From Thermocaproicibacter sp036260805 (GTDB lineage: Bacteria > Bacillota > Clostridia > Oscillospirales > Acutalibacteraceae): a DNA stretch of 25,572 nt. Under the pieces are notes generated by a model that searched no databases, was not told the DNA's origin, and worked only from the letters and a program-made list of their open reading frames with translations. The DNA lies in assembly GCA_036260805.1 (NCBI GenBank), contig DATALZ010000022.1, positions 1 to 25,572 of the forward strand. Reading direction: 5' to 3'. Below are positions 1-7,088 of the stretch, piece by piece; the first letter of the stretch is position 1, and every line of letters begins with the position of its first letter. The position numbers and the translations under genes were made by a program.

Positions 1-174
1 CATTTCCGAAGCTTCATGGGGAAGGTTGCCTCCGAATTTTCAGAGGATCGAAAAAGGGAAACGGAGGCAAACCTGCGGGAATTCCTTTCTGAAATGACGG
101 AACGCGGAAGCGGCGACGATCTTTCTGTCGCCGGCATTGCAGCGAAATGCGGTAATGTCGGCTCTTGTGATTGA
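1..174 (+). CDS. 3' end of an unidentified gene (partial)
   Basis: Frame 1 is open from the window edge to a TGA at 172-174, giving the last 57 residues of a protein. The visible part is charged and helical (rich in E, R and K) and ends with a short cysteine-containing tail, KCGNVGSCD. I see no motif that names a family. Codon use and the 46-nt gap before the next gene's start suggest a real gene that may be co-transcribed with the Sel1 gene. The minus strand here is also open, but it has no ribosome binding site at a plausible start. Function unknown; the 5' part lies outside the window. Confidence 0.5.
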   Translation, partial: HFRSFMGKVASEFSEDRKRETEANLREFLSEMTERGSGDDLSVAGIAAKCGNVGSCD

Positions 175-197
175 GATTCGGAGCAGTAAGAGCCGAC
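157..197 (+). repeat. 10-bp perfect inverted repeat across the stop of the first gene
   Basis: GTCGGCTCTT (157-166) is repeated as AAGAGCCGAC (188-197) with a 21-nt loop. The hairpin spans the stop codon at 172-174 and ends 23 nt before the next start. No T-run follows, so it is not a classical intrinsic terminator. It may be an RNA processing or stability element, or chance. Confidence 0.45.
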
Positions 198-220
198 GAG
201 CTTATTCTGAAGGTGGGTAC

Positions 221-1402
221 ATGAACAAGGGCGTTGTTGAAATCCTGAACAGGATTCAATCGGACAGGGGCGAAGAAGTATTCGGAAATCGACTGCTTCT
301 CGGCTCCCTGTTTGCCGACTACGCAAAAGGCGAATTCAAAGGGGAATTCCACTTGATGAGCCTTGCGTTCAGCACGGGCCTTTTTGACGAGCTGAAAGAA
401 AATCCAGAGAACCGGGCGGATATCCGGCGGCGTTACCGCATTCGCATGGACAGCGAATATTGCTGGACGGCGGAGCAGGTCGATTTCGCTGTGTCATGCT
501 GCCTTGCGCTCCTTGGCGAGGAAGAATTCCCTGCGGATGATGGATTAGGACGCTTAACAGAAGCCGCGGAGAGTGGCGACGCAAAATCTCAGTTTAGTCT
601 CGGCCTTGCCTATGAGATGGCCGACGGTGTTGCTCAGGATTACGGGAAAGCTGTTTTCTGGTATAGTAAGGCGGCTCATCAGGGCCTTGTAGAAGCGCAG
701 CATAAGCTTGGACTCTGTTATTACAGTGGACGCGGTGTCGCGCAGGATTATGCACAGGCGGAGTATTGGTCGCTGAAAGCGGCGCAGCAGGGCCACACCG
801 TTGCCCAATTCAACCTTGGTGTGCGTTACAGTTATGGCCTTGGAGCCAAGCAGGATTATGGCAAAGCTGCGCGGTGGTTTGCTCAGGCGGCCGGGCAGGG
901 TTACGCCGATGCCCAGTTCAATCTCGGTATGATGTACCGGGAGGGGAGGGGAATGGCAAGAAACGACAGCAAAGCGGCCTACTGGTTTTCGCATGCGGCG
1001 AAACAGGGTCACGCGGCAGCTGCATGCAGCCTTGGGGAATGCTACCTCATTGGGATAGGCGTTGCCGGGGATGAGTTTAAAGCAGTCTACTGGCTTCGGC
1101 GGGCTGCGAAGCTCGGAAATTCTCAGGCGCAGGAGAGGTACGCGGAGTGCTGCGAAAAAGGAATCGGCTGTTCGAAAGACATGGAGCAGGCGCTGCACTG
1201 GTATGTGAAAGCGGCCGGTCAAGGGAATGCCGACGCGCAGAACCGCCTCGGCGAATGCTGCTATTACGGCATCGGCGTTAATCTCGATTACAATCAGGCA
1301 GCGATCTTCTGGGAGCAGGCGGCGTCAAGGGGCCTTAAGCGGGCTGTGGACAATCTGCGGCAGCTTCGGCGCGATGACCGCGGCAATTACACAAGCATCT
1401 GA
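221..1402 (+). CDS. Sel1-repeat (SLR) protein, seven repeats
   Basis: 393 aa, no signal peptide or membrane segment, so cytoplasmic. The start at 221 follows AAGGTGGG (210-217); the longer reading from 137 has no such site. Residues about 119-370 are seven consecutive 36-residue Sel1 units, each with the pattern G-x-A-Q-x-x-L-G-x-x-Y-x-x-G-x-G-V-x-x-D-x-x-K-A-x-x-W-x-x-x-A-A-x-Q-G. Sel1 units stack into an alpha-solenoid used for protein binding. Residues 1-118 form a separate helical domain containing LLLGSLFADYAKGEFKGEF. It resembles a short helical module that I recall from various bacterial accessory proteins; that resemblance is recollection, not a search. No catalytic motif is visible, so an adaptor or scaffold role is inferred. 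It is probably transcribed with the partial gene before it. The partner is unknown. Confidence 0.9.
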   Translation: MNKGVVEILNRIQSDRGEEVFGNRLLLGSLFADYAKGEFKGEFHLMSLAFSTGLFDELKENPENRADIRRRYRIRMDSEYCWTAEQVDFAVSCCLALLGEEEFPADDGLGRLTEAAESGDAKSQFSLGLAYEMADGVAQDYGKAVFWYSKAAHQGLVEAQHKLGLCYYSGRGVAQDYAQAEYWSLKAAQQGHTVAQFNLGVRYSYGLGAKQDYGKAARWFAQAAGQGYADAQFNLGMMYREGRGMARNDSKAAYWFSHAAKQGHAAAACSLGECYLIGIGVAGDEFKAVYWLRRAAKLGNSQAQERYAECCEKGIGCSKDMEQALHWYVKAAGQGNADAQNRLGECCYYGIGVNLDYNQAAIFWEQAASRGLKRAVDNLRQLRRDDRGNYTSI

Positions 1403-1440
1403 GCGCATCGAGAGAACAGAGAAATCATTTTCGTAGGCCG

Positions 1441-1464
1441 AGGACAAAAAACGGTCTTTTTCTA
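1441..1464 (+). terminator. weak intrinsic terminator after the Sel1 gene
   Basis: AGGAC (1441-1445) pairs with GTCTT (1454-1458) around an 8-nt loop and runs into TTTTCT. The stem is only 5 bp and includes a G-U pair, so this is a tentative call. Confidence 0.3.
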
Positions 1465-1493
1465 TTGCTATTTCGACCGGAAAGCAGTATAAT
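1465..1493 (+). promoter_or_regulatory. sigma-A promoter for the flavin reductase-rubredoxin gene
   Basis: TTGCTA (1465-1470), a 17-nt spacer and a perfect TATAAT (1488-1493). The predicted transcript starts near 1500, giving a leader of about 33 nt before the TTG start at 1533. Confidence 0.75.
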
Positions 1494-1532
1494 AATAAAA
1501 ATACGTAAAAATGCGTTAAGGGGGAGCTGTGC

Positions 1533-2195
1533 TTGACTGAAGATATTCTGGGCACTCTCACCTATGGCGTGTATGCCATTGGGGTTAAAAACGGTTCCAA
1601 GGTTTCCGCGTGCATCGTTAACACGGTGATGCAGGTTGCCAACGACCCGAACACGATTTCCGTCAGCATGAGTCACAATAATTTCAGTCATGAGTGCATC
1701 CGGAAAACGGGTCTTTTCACCGTTTCTGTTCTTTCGGAGGATACTTCGGGCGCGGTAATCGGTGCCCTCGGTTTCAGTTCCGGCCGCGACACGGATAAGC
1801 TCAAAAATGTTAATTATCGTGTTCTTGCGGAAGGCGTGCCCGTTGTGCGGGAAAACATTTGCTGCTGGTTCCTGTGTAAGGTTGTCGGCAGTATTGAAAC
1901 GCGCACACACACCGTGTTTTTAGCGGAAGTGATTGCCGGGAGCGATTCCATAAAAGGCAAGCCGATGACTTACGAATATTATCATCGCGTCATCAAAGGA
2001 CGCGCACCGAAGAATGCGCCGACTTATCGGGAAGAGAGACCGAAGAAGGAGACAAATGCGGAAAGCTGGATTTGCACCATTTGCGGATATGTTTACAGTG
2101 ATCCATTCGTCCCATTCGAAGAATTGCCCGATGATTGGGTTTGCCCCATTTGTGGGGCGCCGAAAACGGCGTTTCGACGGGCAGAAATGACATAG
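1533..2195 (+). CDS. hrb: flavin reductase-rubredoxin fusion (high-molecular-weight rubredoxin type)
   Basis: 220 aa. The start is TTG at 1533, set by AAGGGGGAGC (1518-1527). Residues 1-155 are an FMN-binding flavin reductase-like domain (ITGVYV-type opening seen here as LTYGVYAIGVKNG). A basic linker follows, then a rubredoxin at about 178-220 with its four iron-binding cysteines C181, C184, C204 and C207 (CTIC, CPIC). The rubredoxin is the short form: the loop between the two knuckles is about 10 residues shorter than in stand-alone rubredoxins. In acetogenic clostridia, proteins of this architecture pass electrons from NAD(P)H to flavodiiron proteins that reduce NO or O2. That makes oxidative or nitrosative stress defence likely here, but no flavodiiron gene is nearby, so the electron acceptor is inferred. 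It is monocistronic, with its own promoter and terminator. Confidence 0.85.
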   Translation: MTEDILGTLTYGVYAIGVKNGSKVSACIVNTVMQVANDPNTISVSMSHNNFSHECIRKTGLFTVSVLSEDTSGAVIGALGFSSGRDTDKLKNVNYRVLAEGVPVVRENICCWFLCKVVGSIETRTHTVFLAEVIAGSDSIKGKPMTYEYYHRVIKGRAPKNAPTYREERPKKETNAESWICTICGYVYSDPFVPFEELPDDWVCPICGAPKTAFRRAEMT

Positions 2196-2201
2196 ATAAA
2201 A

Positions 2202-2244
2202 AGCTCACACCGATGTGATCCAGCATCGGGCGGGCTTTTTTTTT
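2202..2244 (+). terminator. intrinsic terminator after hrb
   Basis: A hairpin centred on CCGATG (2210-2215) and CATCGG (2224-2229), extended imperfectly by AGCTC with GGGCT, and followed by a run of nine T. A second hairpin (2241-2273) begins inside this T-run. Confidence 0.7.
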
Positions 2245-2306
2245 GAGTTTTTCGTGGGAAGAAAAGCTCAAAATATAGATACAGGAAAAAGACGAGGAGA
2301 GAAAAA

Positions 2307-3623
2307 ATGAAGAAAAGAATTATCCAGGTAGAAGAAAAACCCCCTATTCAGCAGGCCATTCCGCTCAGTTTGCAGCATTTGTTCGCTATGTTCAGCGCAT
2401 CCGTGCTTGTGCCGAATCTACTGCATATCAATCCCGCCGTTGTTCTGTTCATGAACGGCATCGGAACGCTGCTTTATATCCTGATCTCGAAGGGCAAGGC
2501 ACCTGCCTTCCTCGGCTCCAGCTTTGCTTTCATCGCGCCTGCGGGCGTCATTATCGGCGCGAAAGGGCTTGGTTATTCTTACGCACTCGGCGGCTTCGTC
2601 GTTACCGGCGCCATGTTTTGTATCGTTGCGCTCATCATTCATTTCTGCGGTACGAAATGGATCGACGTGATTCTTCCCCCCGCAGCGATGGGTTCCGTTG
2701 TGGCATTGATCGGACTTGAGCTATCCGGCACCGCCGCTCAGATGGGCGGTTTGATCCTTACGCCAACTTATCGGCAGATCGACCCTAAGTACATCACCGT
2801 TTTCCTCATTACGCTTGGCGTTGCGGTGTTCGGCTCCGTGCTGTTCCGCCGTTTCTTCGCGGTTATTCCGATCCTGATTGCCATTGTGGTCGGCTATGTA
2901 GCAGCCTCTTTCTTAGGCCTTGTGAAATGGGACCTTGTGGATGCCGCGCCGATTTTCGCAATCCCGAATTTCCAGCCGGCGAAATTCAACTGGACCGCCA
3001 TTTCCGTTATTCTTCCCGCAACCCTCGTTGTGGTCTCTGAGCACATCGGCCACCAGATTGTCACGGGTAAAATCATCGGCCGAGACATCATCAAAGACCC
3101 GGGCCTTGATCATACGCTGATGGGCGACGGCATTTCGACTATGCTTTCCGGCTTCTTCGGCTCCGTTCCGACAACTACATACGGCGAAAACATCGGCGTC
3201 ATGGCCATCACGGGAGTCTACAGCGTTTGGGTCATTGCTGGCGCAGCGGTGATCTCCATTGCGATCTCCTTCTTCGGTAAGATATCCGCAGTCATTCAGT
3301 CTATTCCCGGTCCGGTTATGGGCGGAGTCAGCTTTCTTCTTTATGGTATGATTGCGGCTTCCGGCCTGCGTCTATTGGTTGAACAGAAAGTCGACTATAG
3401 TCGTTCGCGCAACCTTGCCATGTCGAGCGTTGTGCTGGTGACCGGCCTTTCGGGTGCTGCGATCCCTCTTGGGGAAAAGGTGCAGCTGACAGGCATGTCA
3501 CTCGGCGCATGCGTCGCGATGCTCCTTGGCCTGATCTTCTGGGTCATCGACAAATTCCATGCCGCTAACGATTATGAAGAAGCCCCTGAGGATGCGTCGC
3601 TGGAAGCAGAAAAGGCAGAGTAA
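2307..3623 (+). CDS. uraA: uracil permease, NCS2 family
   Basis: 438 aa integral membrane protein with about 14 hydrophobic segments, importing uracil with protons at the cytoplasmic membrane. It is strongly similar along its length to E. coli UraA as I recall it, including the openings PLSLQHLFAMF and GSSFAFIAP. The residues that hold uracil in the UraA structure are present: Glu in VVVSEHIGH (E245, with H249) and Glu in TTYGENIGVMA (E294). The start at 2307 follows GAGGAG (2294-2299). The hydrophilic C-terminus is acidic. The gene stands alone between two terminators, and no pyr gene or PyrR-type attenuator is visible. I see no good promoter directly upstream; readthrough past the hrb terminator is possible. 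Xanthine transport is less likely given the UraA-type motifs. Confidence 0.93.
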   Translation: MKKRIIQVEEKPPIQQAIPLSLQHLFAMFSASVLVPNLLHINPAVVLFMNGIGTLLYILISKGKAPAFLGSSFAFIAPAGVIIGAKGLGYSYALGGFVVTGAMFCIVALIIHFCGTKWIDVILPPAAMGSVVALIGLELSGTAAQMGGLILTPTYRQIDPKYITVFLITLGVAVFGSVLFRRFFAVIPILIAIVVGYVAASFLGLVKWDLVDAAPIFAIPNFQPAKFNWTAISVILPATLVVVSEHIGHQIVTGKIIGRDIIKDPGLDHTLMGDGISTMLSGFFGSVPTTTYGENIGVMAITGVYSVWVIAGAAVISIAISFFGKISAVIQSIPGPVMGGVSFLLYGMIAASGLRLLVEQKVDYSRSRNLAMSSVVLVTGLSGAAIPLGEKVQLTGMSLGACVAMLLGLIFWVIDKFHAANDYEEAPEDASLEAEKAE

Positions 3624-3636
3624 CCAGTTAAATCGA

Positions 3637-3666
3637 AACCGCCTGCGAAGAACAGGCGGTTTTTTG
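3637..3666 (+). terminator. intrinsic terminator after uraA
   Basis: AACCGCCTG (3637-3645) pairs with CAGGCGGTT (3653-3661) across a 7-nt loop and runs into TTTTTG. Confidence 0.9.
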
Positions 3667-3698
3667 TTTTTTGACTGCTGGAGAAGCGGCAAAAGGTG

Positions 3699-3727
3699 TT
3701 GAAAATTTAACGAAAATCCACTATACT
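3699..3727 (+). promoter_or_regulatory. sigma-A promoter of the transketolase operon
   Basis: TTGAAA (3699-3704), a 17-nt spacer and TATACT (3722-3727), about 50 nt before the first start codon. Confidence 0.8.
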
Positions 3728-3776
3728 AGAGAAGAATTGTAAATTGCATCACAATGCGGATTTTAGGAGGCCATGA

Positions 3777-4622
3777 ATGAAACAGTCAGAAAAGAAAGCA
3801 CTGCAGGTTGCCGCGTGCAAGGTTCGCATGGGCATCATTGAGGGTGTCTATCATGCGAAGTCCGGCCATCCGGGCGGTTCACTGTCCGCAGCCGAGATTT
3901 TTACCTATCTTTATTTCAAGGAAATGAATATCGACCCCAAAGACCCAAAGAAAGAAAACCGTGATCGTTTTGTCCTTTCCAAAGGTCATACGTGCCCCGG
4001 ACTTTATGCCACACTGGCACTGAAGGGCTATTTCCCGATGGAGGAAATGAAGAAGCTTCGCCACACGGGTGCGCTGCTGCAGGGTCATCCCGACATGAAA
4101 ACGATCCCCGGCATTGACATGAGTACCGGCTCGCTTGGGCAGGGTGTTTCCGCCGCCTGCGGTATGGCGCTCGCGGGCAAAATGGACAACAAGTCTTACC
4201 GTGTTTACAGCCTGCTTGGAGACGGCGAAGTCGATGAGGGTCAGGTTTGGGAAGCCGCGATGTTTGCTGCTCACAACAAACTGGACAACCTCTGCCTGAT
4301 TATCGACAACAACGGTCTTCAGATCGATGGACCTGTTGAGGAAGTTGCCGGTCCCGGACCGATCGACGAAAAATACAAAGCGTTCGGTTTCGACGTTCAG
4401 ATCATTGACGGCAATGATTTTGACGCGATTGAGGCTGCTTTTGAGCATGCGAAAACCGTAAAGGGTAAGCCGTGCGCGATCATTGCGAAAACAATCAAAG
4501 GCAAGGACGTTTCCTTTATGGAAAATCAGGTGGGCTGGCATGGAAAGGCCCCGAACGACGAACAGTATCAGACTGCCATGCAGGACTTGAAAAAGATACT
4601 GTCCGGACTGGAGGCGGAATAA
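3777..4622 (+). CDS. tktA: transketolase, N-terminal (diphosphate-binding) subunit
   Basis: 281 aa, the first half of a split transketolase. It carries the thiamine-diphosphate/metal motif GDGEVDEGQVWEAA (from residue 148) closing with DNNGLQIDG, the substrate-side HPGGSLSAAE near the N-terminus and SKGHTCPGLYATLA. The enzyme moves two-carbon ketol units between sugar phosphates in the non-oxidative pentose phosphate pathway; anaerobes without the oxidative branch use it to make ribose and erythrose phosphates. The start at 3777 follows AGGAGG (3765-3770); an ATG at 3773 is out of frame. The stop codon directly abuts the start of the next gene, so the two halves are co-translated. The two-gene form is common in Clostridia and archaea, so the split is not a frameshift. 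Confidence 0.95.
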   Translation: MKQSEKKALQVAACKVRMGIIEGVYHAKSGHPGGSLSAAEIFTYLYFKEMNIDPKDPKKENRDRFVLSKGHTCPGLYATLALKGYFPMEEMKKLRHTGALLQGHPDMKTIPGIDMSTGSLGQGVSAACGMALAGKMDNKSYRVYSLLGDGEVDEGQVWEAAMFAAHNKLDNLCLIIDNNGLQIDGPVEEVAGPGPIDEKYKAFGFDVQIIDGNDFDAIEAAFEHAKTVKGKPCAIIAKTIKGKDVSFMENQVGWHGKAPNDEQYQTAMQDLKKILSGLEAE

Positions 4623-5567
4623 ATGGCTGAAATGATTAAAAAAGCGACCCGTGAAAGCTACGGCCTTGCTCTTGCAGAGTTGGGCGAAAAATATCCTGAA
4701 GTTGTAGTTCTTGATGCTGACCTTGCGGAAGCAACCAAAACTGGAATTTTCAAGAAAAAGTTCCCTGAACGCTTCATCGACTGCGGAATTGCTGAAAGCA
4801 ACATGGTTGGCGTTGCAGCCGGTCTTGCAACATGCGGAAAAATTCCGTTTGCAACATCTTTTGCAATGTTTTCAGCCGGCCGTGCTTACGAGCAGGTTCG
4901 CAACTCAGTTGGCTATCCGCATCTGAACGTAAAAATTGGAGGATCTCATGCCGGTATTTCCGTCGGCGAAGACGGCGCTACCCATCAGTGCCTCGAAGAC
5001 CTTGCACTGATGCGCACCATTCCTGGCATGGTTGTTCTGAACCCGTCAGACCATTACGAGATGCAGGCTGCTGTAAAAGCGGCAATTGAGTACAAAGGCC
5101 CGGTTTACATTCGTCTTGGCCGTCTTGCTGTTGAGAGCTTCAATAATTCCGATGATTATAAGTTCGAAATCGGCAAGGGCATTACTCTTCGTGACGGAAA
5201 AGACATCACCATTATTGCTACCGGTCTTATGGTATCCCGCGCACTGGAAGCAGTAAAAGCGCTGGAAAAGGATGGCATCGATGTCAGACTTATCAACCTT
5301 CACACCATTAAGCCGATCGACCGTGATATTATCGTAAAGGCTGCAAAAGAAACCGGCAAGATCATCACCGTTGAAGAACATAATGTCATCGGCGGTCTTG
5401 GCGACGCGGTATGCAGCGTTCTCTGTGAAGATTATCCGGCTCCTGTCATAAAAATCGGCGTAAACGACCAGTTCGGTCATTCCGGACCGGCCGAAGATCT
5501 GCTTGAACAGTATGGTCTGTGTGCTTCTCATATTGTTGAGGTTACGAAAAAAGCTCTGAAAAAGTAA
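4623..5567 (+). CDS. tktB: transketolase, C-terminal (pyrimidine-binding) subunit
   Basis: 314 aa, the second half of the split transketolase. It contains the pyrimidine-binding domain with the conserved catalytic glutamate in DCGIAESNMVG (E58), the SHAGISVGEDGATHQ loop, and a C-terminal transketolase domain from about residue 190 (TIIATGLMVSRALEA, TVEEHNVIGGLGDAV). The ATG directly follows the upstream TAA with no gap; GGAGGCGG (4609-4616), inside the upstream gene, serves as its ribosome binding site. It must pair with the preceding product to form the active site, which lies between the two subunits. DXP synthase shares the fold but is a single chain of over 600 aa, so it is excluded. Confidence 0.95.
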   Translation: MAEMIKKATRESYGLALAELGEKYPEVVVLDADLAEATKTGIFKKKFPERFIDCGIAESNMVGVAAGLATCGKIPFATSFAMFSAGRAYEQVRNSVGYPHLNVKIGGSHAGISVGEDGATHQCLEDLALMRTIPGMVVLNPSDHYEMQAAVKAAIEYKGPVYIRLGRLAVESFNNSDDYKFEIGKGITLRDGKDITIIATGLMVSRALEAVKALEKDGIDVRLINLHTIKPIDRDIIVKAAKETGKIITVEEHNVIGGLGDAVCSVLCEDYPAPVIKIGVNDQFGHSGPAEDLLEQYGLCASHIVEVTKKALKK

Positions 5568-5581
5568 ATTTGGGTATACAA

Positions 5582-5613
5582 AGGCCGCAGGTTTTTTGCC
5601 TGCGGCCTCATTT
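5582..5613. terminator. terminator between convergent tktB and mntP
   Basis: AGGCCGCAGG (5582-5591) and CCTGCGGCCT (5599-5608) form a perfect 10-bp stem, followed on the plus strand by CATTTTAT. The minus-strand continuation (TTTGTATA) is weaker but may also serve mntP. Confidence 0.85.
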
Positions 5614-5627
5614 TATATTTCTGGCTG

Positions 5628-6218
5628 TCAGCCGTTAAAAAACATGTGGTCAGCAAAGATTTTTACCCCGATGGCAATCAGCACAAGACCGCCGAGGACT
5701 TCCGCACGGCCCGCAAGAACAGTTCCAAACTTTTTGCCAATGTAAACGCCGACAAAGCAGATTATGAATGTAATAACCCCAATCAGCAGAACAGAAACCA
5801 TCATCAGCATGGGGGTGGATGCGCCTACGGCAGAAGGCAGCAATACGCCTGTTGCGAGAGCGTCTATGCTGGTTGCAATTGCAAGCGTCAGCAGAGTTTT
5901 TATTGGAATATCATCCTGCCGGCTGCAGCCGGTTCCTTCCTTTTTCTTCTTTCGGGCTTCCAGTATCATGTTGATTCCGAGATAGCCTAGAAGAATCAGC
6001 GCAATCCAGTGATCTACCGCATTTATAACGTTTTCGCCGGCTTTTCCGATGAGCCAGCCCGCGGTCGGCATAATGGATTGAAACAGACCAAAGAAAAATG
6101 CCATTTTTAATGCAAAACGCGGAGTTACATGTCTTGTAACAGCTCCGTTTGTAATACTGACGGCAAACGCATCCATAGCCAGACCTACTGCGATACCGCA
6201 CAGTGAAAAATAATCCAT
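5628..6218 (-). CDS. mntP: manganese efflux pump MntP
   Basis: 196 aa with six hydrophobic segments and an internal repeat typical of the family (formerly DUF204/YebN). The family exports Mn2+ from the cytoplasm. The two half-repeats carry the hallmark acidic motifs GLAMDAFAVS near the N-terminus and ATSIDALATGV in the middle, and the C-terminus has EVLGGLVLIAIGVKI. I start it at 6218 because GGAGGG (6223-6228) precedes that ATG; an upstream in-frame ATG at 6242 lacks a ribosome binding site and lies at the predicted transcript start. The family is often controlled by a yybP-ykoY Mn2+ riboswitch, but here the leader is only about 25 nt, so none can fit. Confidence 0.93.
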   Translation of the reverse strand: MDYFSLCGIAVGLAMDAFAVSITNGAVTRHVTPRFALKMAFFFGLFQSIMPTAGWLIGKAGENVINAVDHWIALILLGYLGINMILEARKKKKEGTGCSRQDDIPIKTLLTLAIATSIDALATGVLLPSAVGASTPMLMMVSVLLIGVITFIICFVGVYIGKKFGTVLAGRAEVLGGLVLIAIGVKIFADHMFFNG

Positions 6219-6250
6219 AAATCCCTCCGAATAACAGTGCATTAAAAATA

Positions 6251-6279
6251 ATAATACCCGTATTGTCTGGTGTTGTCAA
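6251..6279 (-). promoter_or_regulatory. sigma-A promoter of mntP
   Basis: Read on the minus strand: a perfect TTGACA (6279-6274), a 17-nt spacer and TATTAT (6256-6251). The transcript would start near 6244, leaving a leader of about 25 nt. Confidence 0.85.
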
Positions 6280-6327
6280 TAAATTCAGCCCACAGAGCTT
6301 CTTTTTCAAGGTTTTATCGAATCCTGT

Positions 6328-6356
6328 TTGCTTTTGAAATAGTTTCATGATATACT
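6328..6356 (+). promoter_or_regulatory. probable promoter of hisHF
   Basis: TTGCTT (6328-6333), a 17-nt spacer and TATACT (6351-6356). The -35 is poor and the -10 is good. The -10 lies within the inverted repeat described next, as expected for a controlled promoter. Confidence 0.55.
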
Positions 6357-6404
6357 ATGGTAAATCATGAAAGCAAATAAAAGTAAGTCATAAACGTTTT
6401 ATGA
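6343..6404 (+). promoter_or_regulatory. two dyads at the hisH promoter, candidate operators
   Basis: The first dyad is TTTCATGAT (6343-6351) with its perfect complement ATCATGAAA (6364-6372), 12 nt apart, covering the -10 and the predicted start of transcription. The second is TCATAAA (6388-6394) with TTTATGA (6398-6404), 3 nt apart. Both share TCAT/ATGA half-site ends. Their placement suggests binding by a dimeric repressor; RNA hairpins in the leader are the alternative. The regulator is not identified. Confidence 0.45.
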
Positions 6405-6461
6405 ATACTATGGATTTTAAAAGTTCAGCATAAACGGATTAAATTGTAAAGGATGAGTGCC

Positions 6462-7073
6462 ATGATTGCTGTATTGGATTATGGAGCCGGAAATCTGCAA
6501 AGCGTAGTAAAGGCACTTCAATTCATCGGGTGTGACCCACTTGTAACTGCGGACCCAGAGAAACTGAAATCCGCTTCGGCAGCAATCCTGCCGGGTGTAG
6601 GCGCATTCGGTGATGCAATGGGATGCCTGCAAAAATCCGGGCTGGTTCAGCCGGTTCTGGATTTTATTGATTCCGGTAAGCCGTTTCTGGGCATCTGCCT
6701 TGGGCTTCAGCTTTTGTTTGAAGGCAGCGAAGAAGCGCCGGGAATCTCCGGACTTGGCGTTTTAAAAGGTAAAATCTATCGCATTCCAGACGCTCCCGGC
6801 CTCAAAATTCCGCATATCGGCTGGAATTCCCTTGACCTAAAGAATCATAAAGGCTTATTTAACGGCCTTGAGGAACATCCTTATGTATATTTTGTCCATT
6901 CCTATTATCTGAAAGCTGACGACCGGGACGTGGTTGCGGCTACAGCTGAATATGGTGTGACGATCGACGCGTCGGTCAGCCGCGGAAATCTGTTTGCAAC
7001 GCAGTTTCATCCGGAAAAAAGCGGAAAAACCGGTTTGAAAATGCTCCGCAATTTTGCGGTAATGATTCGCTAG
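6462..7073 (+). CDS. hisH: imidazole glycerol phosphate synthase, glutamine amidotransferase subunit
   Basis: 203 aa. HisH hydrolyses glutamine and channels ammonia to HisF, which makes imidazole glycerol phosphate and AICAR in histidine synthesis. The class I amidotransferase triad is complete: C79 in GICLGLQLLF, with H183 and E185 in QFHPEKSGKTG. The start at 6462 gives the family's usual opening, MIAVLDYGAGNLQSV, with AAGGA (6449-6453) at the right distance; the ATG at 6453 overlaps that site. hisF follows after 15 nt. No other his gene is in the window, so the pair is detached from the rest of the pathway here. Stand-alone HisHF pairs can also serve other amination routes, but both proteins look like canonical histidine enzymes. 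Confidence 0.95.
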   Translation: MIAVLDYGAGNLQSVVKALQFIGCDPLVTADPEKLKSASAAILPGVGAFGDAMGCLQKSGLVQPVLDFIDSGKPFLGICLGLQLLFEGSEEAPGISGLGVLKGKIYRIPDAPGLKIPHIGWNSLDLKNHKGLFNGLEEHPYVYFVHSYYLKADDRDVVAATAEYGVTIDASVSRGNLFATQFHPEKSGKTGLKMLRNFAVMIR

Positions 7074-7088
7074 GGAGGAAAACTGCCA

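Noticed and set aside
554..1222. 222-codon minus-strand frame within the Sel1 gene
   Set aside because: It repeats with the Sel1 periodicity, as expected for the antisense of a repeat gene. No independent evidence.
3777..5567. Transketolase split by a frameshift or sequencing error
   Set aside because: The first half ends in TAA exactly before an ATG that follows a ribosome binding site, and both halves have natural lengths. The two-gene form is normal in Clostridia and archaea.
6219..6360. yybP-ykoY manganese riboswitch upstream of mntP
   Set aside because: The promoter at 6251-6279 leaves a leader of only about 25 nt, and none of the conserved riboswitch loops are present.
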